From contig NZ_MORL01000001.1 of assembly GCF_001870735.1 (NCBI RefSeq), positions 62,001 through 126,000 on the forward strand: a DNA stretch of 64,000 bases, in the 5' to 3' direction. Every line of letters starts with the position of its first letter. The stretch's first letter is position 1. The notes under the pieces were generated by a model. It was not told the origin of the DNA. It ran no database searches and saw only the letters and a list, made by a program, of their open reading frames with translations. Shown piece after piece: positions 1 to 7,623 of this stretch. This stretch comes from Arsenicibacter rosenii (GTDB lineage: Bacteria; Bacteroidota; Bacteroidia; Cytophagales; Spirosomataceae). The position numbers and the translations under genes are program-made.

Positions 1-27
1 GAAGCCGGCAGACTGATTGAGCAGTAA
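1..27 (+). CDS. Possible 3' end of an upstream gene
   Basis: Frame 1 is open from the first base and reads eight codons (EAGRLIEQ) to a TAA at 25-27. The composition looks like an ordinary protein C-terminus and the next gene begins 118 bases later on the same strand. Eight codons are far too few to name a family, and an open frame this short can occur by chance, so this is only a suggestion that a plus-strand gene ends here. Confidence 0.25.
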   Translation, partial: EAGRLIEQ

Positions 28-83
28 GTCGCTCATCGGCTGAAAGATAGCAATTTGTCTATGTTTTTGTCTACGCTGCTTTT

Positions 84-115
84 TTGCCTTTGAAGACCCG
101 TTACGGTTATTTTCG
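84..115 (+). promoter_or_regulatory. Candidate Bacteroidota-type promoter
   Basis: A TTG at 84-86 is followed after 21 bases by TATTTTCG at 108-115, close to the TAnnTTTG box used by the Bacteroidota primary sigma factor. It lies about 30 bases before the ATG at 146, a reasonable distance for a short leader. The match is by eye and one box base differs from consensus. Confidence 0.25.
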
Positions 116-145
116 TTCGTGTTGTATACTAAAACGAATGAAAAT

Positions 146-1270
146 ATGGCCCGAATTTTACAAAAAAACGTCCTATGGCTGGTAATAATGCTGCTGGCAG
201 CTGGCAATGTAATGGCATCAGATAAGCATAAGGCTCCGGGAAACAGCCGGAAACCAGCGCCACCGACAGTTATCATCACGGCGTATCCGGGTACCAGTGT
301 TACCTGGCCGGAGTTAGTGACGCTGGTTGCCAGCGGGGCCGACAGCTACCTTTGGTCAGAAAACGCGGGTAGTTCAACCTCCGCAACGGTAGTAGTTAAC
401 TTTACCGGTGATTACTCGGTAACCGGAACGACCAATGGTGAAAGCGCTTCGGCGGATATACATATAGACGTTAATACAGGTCAGGTCTATAGTTCAGCTG
501 GTTTTGACCAGAATAACCCTTGTGTGGGCACGTCATTGACGTTAGCTGGTGGTGCGACGGGTGGTTTGGTTTCTTATACGGTAAGCTTCAGGGGGCCTGT
601 TCCTATTCCTAACCCTGATGTAAATGCGCCGGGTATAATGCAGTTTACAGCCACTAAACCCGGATACTACAGTGCCGGTACTATAGGGACTTATGTAATG
701 AGTGCAACCGAAACGGCAGCTACTGCTACCGGTGTCTTGTCAGCGATGAGTACTGTAGAGATCCGGCCTGTCTTATCATTGACCGCTACGGAGCTGATTG
801 TAGACAAGGGAACATCGGTAACACTGAATGCGGACAGCGATAATCGGGACAATGACTTTACAAATTACAGATGGGATGGCGGACAGATCGGGAAAACAAT
901 TGTGATTACTCCCACAGAATCGATGATTTATTCCGTAACAGCTGTTGATATATACAATGGCTGTACGTATGCCGAATCAATCCGGATTCTGGCCTGTGAT
1001 CCATTGCTGGCGGCTCAGATAGGATCGGTTAGCTTTGCTCCGCCAATCGGTAATGAGCGGAGTTTACAGATTACAGGGGTGGGAACGACCTATGTTGTGA
1101 CGGGGCCGGGGGGATATGTGTTTAGCCAGGTATTCCGCGGGCAAGCCAGCCGTACGGTAACCATTCCCGCGGGTAATCTTGCCGGTAGGTATACGGTTAC
1201 AGTAAGCAACCGGGATGCCTGTGGCCGGTCTGACACCATAACCCGAACGATTGAATTACCTGGTATTTAA
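146..1270 (+). CDS. Secreted protein with Ig/PKD-like modules, unknown role
   Basis: This 374-residue protein starts best at the ATG at 146. A GTG nine codons upstream is open, but the signal peptide (hydrophobic core WLVIMLLAAGNVMA) fits the ATG. The mature part is rich in Ser, Thr, Gly and Val with aromatic residues spaced as in beta-sandwich domains (for example ADSYLWSENAG, FTNYRWDGGQ). It resembles the PKD/Ig-like modules of large secreted proteins of Cytophagales, and the SYLWS motif recalls the modules of the giant protein at 44,955. No catalytic motif and no clear type IX sorting tail is visible; it ends RTIELPGI. It is followed by a strong terminator, so it is probably monocistronic. 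A surface or extracellular structural role is likely but unproven. Confidence 0.75.
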   Translation: MARILQKNVLWLVIMLLAAGNVMASDKHKAPGNSRKPAPPTVIITAYPGTSVTWPELVTLVASGADSYLWSENAGSSTSATVVVNFTGDYSVTGTTNGESASADIHIDVNTGQVYSSAGFDQNNPCVGTSLTLAGGATGGLVSYTVSFRGPVPIPNPDVNAPGIMQFTATKPGYYSAGTIGTYVMSATETAATATGVLSAMSTVEIRPVLSLTATELIVDKGTSVTLNADSDNRDNDFTNYRWDGGQIGKTIVITPTESMIYSVTAVDIYNGCTYAESIRILACDPLLAAQIGSVSFAPPIGNERSLQITGVGTTYVVTGPGGYVFSQVFRGQASRTVTIPAGNLAGRYTVTVSNRDACGRSDTITRTIELPGI

Positions 1271-1295
1271 ATAAGCAAGTGGAAAGTTAATTCTC

Positions 1296-1331
1296 AAAAG
1301 GTGAGTCTGCCCCGACAGACTCACCTTTTTT
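1296..1331. terminator. Bidirectional intrinsic terminator
   Basis: A perfect 14-bp inverted repeat pairs 1296-1309 with 1316-1329. The right arm ends in a run of T on the plus strand and the left arm starts with A residues that give T on the minus strand. It sits between two convergent genes and can serve both. Confidence 0.85.
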
Positions 1332-1348
1332 GTTGACGCCCCGGCTGC

Positions 1349-1717
1349 TTAGGACCGTGCCGGAGCCGGTTCTAGAAAAATACGCGGGTCGCGCAGGAAC
1401 GCCGCTATCCAGATCAGCGCCATCGGCAGAACAGCGTTGAACGGCGTACCGTGCGATAACTCCGTGGCCAGGGCACCGGCAAAGTAACAGCAGAGCAGGA
1501 TAAAACCGATGCGCATCGTTTTCGGGTAGAGAAACAGCAGCGCAAAGCCGATTTCCATCAGCCCCAGCATCGGCAGGTATGCGCCTACGCCGACTTTGCT
1601 CAGTGTACTGACAATTTCCGGCGAGCCGATCAGCTTCATCACGCCGCTCATGATAGACATACCGGCGGCCAGGACCGTAAACGTAATGGTCAGAATGCGT
1701 TTGATTTTCGGATTCAT
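1349..1717 (-). CDS. DoxX-like membrane protein
   Basis: This 122-residue protein has four hydrophobic segments (about residues 10-28, 47-63, 70-88 and 95-108) and the layout of DoxX-like proteins, including the early GxMKLxG-type motif (SGVMKLIGSPE). DoxX family members are inner-membrane proteins, often linked to redox or stress responses, with no settled biochemical role in this subgroup. It is transcribed divergently from an HxlR regulator, a common pairing in Bacteroidota. A 10-bp inverted repeat in the shared promoter region suggests HxlR control. Confidence 0.85.
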   Translation of the reverse strand: MNPKIKRILTITFTVLAAGMSIMSGVMKLIGSPEIVSTLSKVGVGAYLPMLGLMEIGFALLFLYPKTMRIGFILLCCYFAGALATELSHGTPFNAVLPMALIWIAAFLRDPRIFLEPAPARS

Positions 1718-1785
1718 AGTTCGGGAGTTTCAGATGATTAATATTGGTGCAAACCTACGCGTTCCGGTGATGCATGATGGGGCAC

Positions 1786-1817
1786 TATCCTGAAGTATAC
1801 TGCTATCCTTCAGGATA
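1786..1817. promoter_or_regulatory. Candidate HxlR operator in the divergent promoter
   Basis: TATCCTGAAG at 1786-1795 and its exact reverse complement at 1808-1817 flank a 12-base spacer. The centre-to-centre spacing is about two helical turns. It lies between the divergent doxX-like and hxlR genes, where HxlR-family dimers usually bind to control themselves and the neighbour. Binding is inferred. Confidence 0.45.
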
Positions 1818-1876
1818 CGGGGTTATGAATCAGATACTGTCTTGTATCTTTATAAGCAGAACAACGTGCACACAAT

Positions 1877-2275
1877 ATGGACGTACTATTGGATGAACCG
1901 GAAATCAGCATACGGCGGCAGAGGCGCCTGTCGGAGAAGGAATGTACACAGCACCTGATGCCGATACAGGATGCGTTGTATGTGCTGAGCGGGAAATGGA
2001 AACTGCCGATTATCATTGCCCTGCGGGATAACAACCGCCGGTTTGGGGAGATTCAGCGGGCCGTTACCGGCATTACGGCGCGGGTATTGAGCAAGGAGCT
2101 GAAAGAGCTGGAAATGAATGAGTTTGTGGTCAGGAAGGTATACCCGACCACACCCGTCACCATCGAATATGCACTGACCGGCTACAGCGATACGCTGGAT
2201 GCGGTAATAATCGCCCTGCACGATTGGGGTGTTCAGCACCGCGACCGCATCCTGAAGCGCACGGAAAGGGCATGA
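1877..2275 (+). CDS. HxlR family transcriptional regulator
   Basis: This 132-residue protein is a winged-helix regulator of the HxlR family. It shows the family signatures: a Cys near the start of the domain (C25), LSGKWKLPIIIAL at about 39-51, RFGEIQRAVTGITARVLSKE over the recognition helix, the wing with EFVVRKVYPTTPVTIEYALT, and a C-terminal WGVQHRDR dimerisation helix. HxlR proteins sense thiol-reactive or redox signals in several species, often through the N-terminal Cys. The neighbour on the other strand is the DoxX-like gene, the likely target. The gene ends in front of a strong terminator. Confidence 0.93.
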   Translation: MDVLLDEPEISIRRQRRLSEKECTQHLMPIQDALYVLSGKWKLPIIIALRDNNRRFGEIQRAVTGITARVLSKELKELEMNEFVVRKVYPTTPVTIEYALTGYSDTLDAVIIALHDWGVQHRDRILKRTERA

Positions 2276-2300
2276 GGGGGATGCTGGATGAATCAGAAAC

Positions 2301-2339
2301 GAAAAATGGACAACGGCCTGAAGCCATTGTCCATTTTTC
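2301..2339. terminator. Bidirectional intrinsic terminator
   Basis: A perfect 13-bp inverted repeat pairs 2301-2313 with 2327-2339. The right arm ends in five T residues on the plus strand and the left arm carries five A residues. It separates the convergent hxlR gene and the large Ig-repeat gene. Confidence 0.85.
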
Positions 2340-2370
2340 ATGATCCGTTATTCCTTCTTACAAAGCAGGT

Positions 2371-5300
2371 TTAGTCGATTTTCAACAGGCGGATGGCCCG
2401 TGCACGGCTGTTGGAAACGGCCCGCAACAAGAGCGTACCACCCGGCTGACGGCTGACGTCGAAGCGGAAGCGCTCTTCGGCTTGTGCCCGTTCACGGCGC
2501 TGTACGCTGATGACTTCACCATTCATATTCGTCACCTGTACCTGAATCGGTTCGCCTTCGGCTCCGCGGATGGCTACTTCGATGATACCGTTCTGAATCG
2601 GGTTACCACCAATCGCTACCACATCAATCGGAGGCAGTGACTCGGCGGCGGCAATCCGTCCGCTACCGGTCGCTGAGGCGCTGATGGTAATGCTCATCAC
2701 CGCACTGGCCGATAACCCGCCGGTGTTCGTAGCCCGTAGGGTAACGGTGCTGCTGCCTGCCGTGGTCGGTGTGCCCGAAATAGCACCGGTTGTCGTATTA
2801 ATGCTCAAGCCGGCCGGCAAACCGGTAGCCGCATACGTCAGTGTCTGGCTGTTCGGATCCGTGAAGGAACCGGTTGGCAGCGTATAGCTGAAGGCCCGGC
2901 CTACTACACCCGTTGCCGACACCAGCGTACCGCTGAAGACCGGCGCTGTGCCGACTGTTCCGGTGCCGCTGGTGGCCGATGCGCTGATCGTAATCCCAAC
3001 CGATGCACTGGCCGATTGACCGGCTGCGTTGGTCGCCCGTAGGGTTACGGTGGTGCTGCCCGCCGTGGTCGGTGTTCCGGAGATCGTACCGGTTGCGGTA
3101 TTGATCGTCAGACCGGCCGGCAAATTAACGGTTGTATACGTCAGCGTTTGTGAGGCACCGCCTGTAAATGCTCCGGCTGGCAGGGTATAGCTGAAGGCCT
3201 GACCTACCACACCCGTTGCCGAGGCTAAGGTGCCGCTGAAGACCGGTGCCGTACCGGTGCCGCTGGTCGCCGATGTGCTGATCGTGATGCCGACTGTTCC
3301 GCTGGCCGACTGCCCGCTGGTGTTAGTCGCCCGCAGAGTAACCGTATTGCTGCCCGCCGCTGTCGGTGTGCCCGAAATCGTACCGGTTGTTGTGTTGATC
3401 GTCAGACCGGCTGGTAATCCGGTAGCGGCATACGTCAGCGTCTGATTGGTACCGCCCGTAAACGTGCCGGTCGGCAGGGTATAGCTGAATGCCTGCCCAA
3501 CCACACCCGTCGCCGAGGCTAAGGTGCCGCTGAAGACCGGTGCTGTGCCGGTACCGCTGGTGGCCGATGTGCTGATGGTGATGCCAAACGTTGTGCTGGC
3601 CGACATGCCGCCGGTATTGGTAGCCCGCAGGGTAACGGTGTTGCTGCCCGCTGCTGTCGGTGTTCCCGAGATGGCCCCGGTTGTTGTGTTGATCGTCAGA
3701 CCGGCTGGCAGCCCCGTAGCGGCATAAGCCAGCGTTTGTCCGGAAGGATCCGTAAACGATCCGGTCGGCAGGGTATAGCTGAACGCCTGACCTACCGTAC
3801 CGGTTGCCGACACCAGCGTACCGGTGAAGGTTGGCGAAGGCATCGGGCTGATGGTAATCCCAACTGTACCGCTGGCCGACTGAGCGCCCGTGTTGGTAGC
3901 CCGCAGGGTAACGGTGCTGCTGCCCGCTGTGGTTGGCGTTCCTGAGATCGTACCGGTAGTTGTATTCAGGGTCAGACCAGCGGGTAAACCGGTGGCTGCA
4001 TACGACAGCGACTGGCCACCGGCCGTGGTAAAGGTGCCGGTTGGCAGGGTATAGCTGAACGCCTGGCCTACGGTGCCGGTCGCCGAAGCCAGCGAGCCGC
4101 TGAAGACCGGAGTCGGCGCGGAGCCGATGCTGATGCTGAGTACGCCGCTTGCCGTAGCACGGGCAGGGTCGGTGGCCGTAATGGTTACCGAACTAACCCC
4201 CGATACCGACGGTGCTCCCGTGATGGCGCCCGATCCGCTGTTGATGCTGAATCCTGACGGCAGCCCGGTAGCCGCATACGTCAGGGACTGTCCCGGATTC
4301 GGATCGGTGAAGGCACCCGTTGGCAGGGTATAGCTGAACGCAGAGCCGACCAGACCGGTTGCCGAAGCCAGCGTACCGCTGAAGACAGGGGCCTGATTTG
4401 GCGCAACGGAGATGCTTACCGTACCGGATGCCGAAGCACCCGCCGGATCGGTAGCCGTAATCGTTACCGATGAAACCCCCGTTGCCGATGGCATCCCTGT
4501 AATCGCGCCTGATCCGCTGTTAACACTCAGGCCGGCCGGTAGTCCGGTAACGGTATAGGTCAGCGTCTGTCCGGCGTTAGGGTCGGTAAACGTACCGGTT
4601 GGCAACGTATAGCTAAGCATCGAACCAACAGTACCGGTGGCCGAAAGCGCCGAGCCACTGAAGACCGGGGCCTGATTCGGGGCTACATTCACCGAAACCA
4701 CGCCCGATGTGGATAAGCCGCCCGTATCCCGTGCCGTCAGCGTAACCGAGCTGGTGCCGGTGGCAGAAGGCGTACCGGTGATTGCGCCCGTGCCTGCATT
4801 GATGCTTAGTCCGGCCGGTAGTCCGGTTGCCGAATAGGCTAACGCCTGACCGGTGTTGGCATCGGTAAAGGTACCGGTTGGCAGCGTAACGTTCAGGGGC
4901 GTGCCTACCGTAGCCGAAACAGAGGCAAGCGAGCCACTGAATACCGGAGCCACATTGGGCACTACTGTGATACCCAGCGTTGAACTGGCCGATAGCCCGC
5001 CGGTATCGGTGGCCGTAAACACAACGGAGTTAGAACCGGTAGTGGAGGCCGTGCCGGTCAGTGCGCCCGTACCTGAATTGATGCTTAGTCCGGCCGGTAG
5101 TCCGGTTGCCGTATACGTCAGTGTCTGACCGGTATTCGGGTCCGTAAACGAGCCGGTTGGCAGCGTGTAGCTGAACGGTGCCCCTGCAATGGCGGTTACG
5201 GATGTCAGCGTACCACTGAAAACCGGTGTCAGGTTTGCATTGAATGTAATACCAACTGTTGTTGAGGCCGATAGTCCGCCCGGGTCAGTTGCCCGGATGG

Positions 5301-6114
5301 TGATGTTGTTCGCACCCGTTGCCGATGTTGTACCGGTAATGGCACCCGTCCCGGCATTGATGCTCAGGCCGGTTGGCAACCCTACGGCCGTATAGGTCAG
5401 CGTTTGTCCGGCGTCCGGGTCGGTAAACGATCCGGTTGGCAGGGTATAGCTGAACGGAACACCGGCAATACCCGAAACGGCCGTTAGTGTGCCGCTGAAG
5501 ACAGGCGCCTGATTGGTTGGCGTCGGATTGTTGCCGCAGAAGGCTGCCAGATCAAACGTATAGCTGACCATGACACCGTTTTGCATCGCAGTAATGACGA
5601 TTGGTTTCGGATCGGCCCGTAAGCCTGGTTCAACGGTACCGCTGGCACTCCCTGCATTGGCGCGGGTGATCCCCGGGGCCGTAAAGGTAACAGGAGAGCC
5701 ATCGCCACCGGTTGTGTTGAACGTAATGGCACCGGTTGAGCAATTATACGTTGGCTGGGTAACGGCAAAGTTGCCCGGGCAAGCGGTAGCTAAATTAAAT
5801 GTATAGGTAGTTGATACGCCATCCTGAGTTGCTGTGATAACAATTGGTTTGGGGTCAGCCCGCAAACCGGCTTCCAGGGTTCCGCTGCTGCTGGATGCGC
5901 CGGCGCGCGTAATACCGGCCGCCGAATAGGTAATGGCCGAACCATTACCGCCTGTTGTATTAAAGGTGATCGCTCCCGTAGAACAGTTATAGGTCGGTTG
6001 CGTAAGGGTAAGGGCTGATTGGGCAAAGGCCTGGTGTTGATAGGAGCACGTGATACACAATGCCCAGACAAACAACCACAGTGACGTGGTCGCCGGCTTA
6101 AAATTTGTATGCAT
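2371..6114 (-). CDS. Secreted protein with ten tandem Ig-like (He_PIG) domains
   Basis: This 1,247-residue protein has a signal peptide (residues 1-32, ending HQAFAQ) and two copies of an ~84-residue module beginning with LTQPTYNCSTGAITFNTTGG. From residue 204 there are ten tandem ~92-residue modules starting PVFSGTL and containing FSYTLPTGSFTDP, GLPAGLSINTTTGAISGTP and VTLRATN. These match the putative-Ig (He_PIG, cadherin-like) family of extracellular proteins. Residues 1153-1247 form a separate C-terminal domain. Its motifs IQVQVTNMNGEVI and GGTLLLRAVSNSRARAIRLLK resemble a type A type IX secretion sorting domain that is removed during surface export. An adhesin or surface stalk is likely; the ligand is unknown. 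It is monocistronic and ends at the bidirectional terminator. Confidence 0.85.
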   Translation of the reverse strand: MHTNFKPATTSLWLFVWALCITCSYQHQAFAQSALTLTQPTYNCSTGAITFNTTGGNGSAITYSAAGITRAGASSSSGTLEAGLRADPKPIVITATQDGVSTTYTFNLATACPGNFAVTQPTYNCSTGAITFNTTGGDGSPVTFTAPGITRANAGSASGTVEPGLRADPKPIVITAMQNGVMVSYTFDLAAFCGNNPTPTNQAPVFSGTLTAVSGIAGVPFSYTLPTGSFTDPDAGQTLTYTAVGLPTGLSINAGTGAITGTTSATGANNITIRATDPGGLSASTTVGITFNANLTPVFSGTLTSVTAIAGAPFSYTLPTGSFTDPNTGQTLTYTATGLPAGLSINSGTGALTGTASTTGSNSVVFTATDTGGLSASSTLGITVVPNVAPVFSGSLASVSATVGTPLNVTLPTGTFTDANTGQALAYSATGLPAGLSINAGTGAITGTPSATGTSSVTLTARDTGGLSTSGVVSVNVAPNQAPVFSGSALSATGTVGSMLSYTLPTGTFTDPNAGQTLTYTVTGLPAGLSVNSGSGAITGMPSATGVSSVTITATDPAGASASGTVSISVAPNQAPVFSGTLASATGLVGSAFSYTLPTGAFTDPNPGQSLTYAATGLPSGFSINSGSGAITGAPSVSGVSSVTITATDPARATASGVLSISIGSAPTPVFSGSLASATGTVGQAFSYTLPTGTFTTAGGQSLSYAATGLPAGLTLNTTTGTISGTPTTAGSSTVTLRATNTGAQSASGTVGITISPMPSPTFTGTLVSATGTVGQAFSYTLPTGSFTDPSGQTLAYAATGLPAGLTINTTTGAISGTPTAAGSNTVTLRATNTGGMSASTTFGITISTSATSGTGTAPVFSGTLASATGVVGQAFSYTLPTGTFTGGTNQTLTYAATGLPAGLTINTTTGTISGTPTAAGSNTVTLRATNTSGQSASGTVGITISTSATSGTGTAPVFSGTLASATGVVGQAFSYTLPAGAFTGGASQTLTYTTVNLPAGLTINTATGTISGTPTTAGSTTVTLRATNAAGQSASASVGITISASATSGTGTVGTAPVFSGTLVSATGVVGRAFSYTLPTGSFTDPNSQTLTYAATGLPAGLSINTTTGAISGTPTTAGSSTVTLRATNTGGLSASAVMSITISASATGSGRIAAAESLPPIDVVAIGGNPIQNGIIEVAIRGAEGEPIQVQVTNMNGEVISVQRRERAQAEERFRFDVSRQPGGTLLLRAVSNSRARAIRLLKID
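2659..5505 (-). repeat. Ten tandem ~280-bp Ig-domain repeats inside the gene
   Basis: Residues 204-1152 of the minus-strand protein consist of ten modules of about 92 residues. The later four copies (towards the 3' end of the gene) are most alike, use NTTTGAISGTPTTAGS in place of NAGTGAITGTPSATG, and several carry a linker rich in Ser, Thr and Gly (SATSGTGTA). The pattern points to recent unit duplication at that end. Confidence 0.85.
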
Positions 6115-6576
6115 ACTGGTTGAGTAAAAAGTTGGAAATACGATTTATGGATTAAGTGTGTACATTCGGCCGGAACCGATCATGCGGCAAGTACCGCATC
6201 GTAACGTGTCAGACAACGTCCGGTGCGAAGGATTTCGTCACCGGGGCAAGGTTCATTTTCATACATGTAGAATCCCCTGGGGTGAGGATGCAGTAGCGCG
6301 GCCAATCATATGCTCAGACTAAATTATATTGGTTTAGCCTATAGGATTACAAGGTATAAACAGGAAGCCTTAAGAGGAGCAGAATGTTATAAAGAAGCAG
6401 GGAAACTGTGTGAGCGGGCCTGAAAACGAGGCAGGATCATAGGAGAGCTGATAAACCTGCGGCTTTCAGGTGGCTGAAAACCAGCCGCCAGGCGTGTTAA
6501 CAAAAAATAAATATGCCGAAATAGTCTTTTGCCCGGCAAGTGCAGTATCATTAGCAGATTTTAAACCAATCGAACC
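6115..6576. other. 462-bp intergenic region upstream of fecR
   Basis: This gap separates the divergent Ig-repeat gene and fecR. No sigma-factor gene is present. It contains small hairpins, for example ATGCGG/CCGCAT around 6183-6200, and a longer stem-loop at 6456-6492. On the minus strand a 28-codon open frame (6266 down to 6180) begins with ATG and reads MYENEPCPGDEILRTGRCLT in its first twenty residues. It may be chance, or a small leader peptide for the Ig-repeat gene. Promoters for both flanking genes must lie here; no clear TAnnTTTG box was picked with confidence. Confidence 0.5.
6456..6492 (+). other. Extended stem-loop upstream of fecR
   Basis: CCTGCGGC (6456-6463) pairs with GCCGCCAGG (6484-6492, one bulge), and TTTCAG (6464-6469) pairs with CTGAAA (6474-6479). 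This gives a nearly continuous helix about 85 bases before the fecR start. It lacks a T run, so it is more likely a leader structure than a terminator. Confidence 0.35.
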
Positions 6577-7599
6577 ATGTTACGGTCCCGCGCCGAATAC
6601 CTCGTTAATCGTCTCATCGAAAACCAGCTGACTTCCTCCGAACTGGATGAGTTGCTGCGGAGCATGGGGAACGAGCGGGCACTTGACGATTTTTCGGACG
6701 TACTGGAAGCTTACTTTAATTCACTCGTTGAGGAAAGCGAAACCACAGATTTACCCCGGCAGGAGCCCCCTGCGACGGATTCGGTACCTTCCGGATCGCA
6801 GCGGCCGGCCTTGTTCGGAATTTCGCGGGGAAGCTACACACGGATGGCCGCTTTACTTGCCCTTGCCCTCGGGTTTCTGGGCATTCTATATCTGATTCCT
6901 TACCGTGCTCAACAGCAGAAATTAAGTGATTCCGGAAAGCAGACTCCTTTGGCGGCTCACCATGAGGAGGTAGTTCCGAGAGGCAGCCGGAAGAGCTTAC
7001 GGCTGGCCGACGGAACCTATGTAAAGCTCAATGCAGAAAGCAAAATGACATTTCCGGTTGCTTTCGACAACAAAAACCGGCCGGTCAGTTTGCAGGGGGA
7101 AGCCTACTTTGATGTGGCCAAAGACAAAAACCGGCCCTTTTCCATCAGTCTTGATGAGTTGAAGGTATGTGTGCTTGGCACGTCATTCAACATTAAATCG
7201 TACGATGCCGACGAGGAAGTGGCTGTTTCCGTCCGTTCGGGACGCGTCAGTGTGTCGATCAATTCCACCTCGTTACCGGCTGTTATTCTGACGCGTAACG
7301 AAAAGCTGATTTTCAATAAACGAACAGAGAAGTACCGGATTGTCCGGCAGGATGTAACGCCTGATTATGCCTGGGCAGACGGCGTGCTGCTGTTTGATCA
7401 TACGCCCTTCAGTACGGTGGTTCAGACCCTGGAACGATGCTATGACGTTGAGATTCAGGTAAAAGATAAATCGCTGCTGGAAACTTCGCTGACCGGCAGA
7501 CACATCAATGAAAACCTGGTATCCGCCCTTGAATCCATCTGCTTCGCGATCAGCGCTAAATATGAAATAAAAGGCCGGATTGTCGTGATCCGTAAGTAA
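6577..7599 (+). CDS. FecR family anti-sigma factor
   Basis: This 340-residue protein has a cytoplasmic N-terminal region (1-87), one transmembrane helix (about 89-108, MAALLALALGFLGILYLIPY), a periplasmic FecR domain (about 130-230) and a C-terminal DUF4974-like domain (about 255-340). The motifs GSRKSLRLADGTYVKLNAES, GEAYFDVAKD, VLGTSFNIKSY and SVRSGRVSVS are typical of the FecR domain. FecR proteins hold an ECF sigma factor inactive until a substrate-loaded TonB transporter signals through its STN domain. The next gene, a SusC, begins 24 bases downstream, so this is probably the first gene of fecR-susC-susD. Unusually, no ECF sigma gene adjoins it and the adjacent SusC lacks an STN domain. 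Confidence 0.93.
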   Translation: MLRSRAEYLVNRLIENQLTSSELDELLRSMGNERALDDFSDVLEAYFNSLVEESETTDLPRQEPPATDSVPSGSQRPALFGISRGSYTRMAALLALALGFLGILYLIPYRAQQQKLSDSGKQTPLAAHHEEVVPRGSRKSLRLADGTYVKLNAESKMTFPVAFDNKNRPVSLQGEAYFDVAKDKNRPFSISLDELKVCVLGTSFNIKSYDADEEVAVSVRSGRVSVSINSTSLPAVILTRNEKLIFNKRTEKYRIVRQDVTPDYAWADGVLLFDHTPFSTVVQTLERCYDVEIQVKDKSLLETSLTGRHINENLVSALESICFAISAKYEIKGRIVVIRK

Positions 7600-7623
7600 G
7601 TACCTTCTAAATACCTGAAAACT

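Noticed and set aside
2684-5395. Series of short plus-strand open frames across the Ig-repeat gene
   Set aside because: They recur with the ~280-bp period of the Ig modules, so they are antisense images of the repeats.
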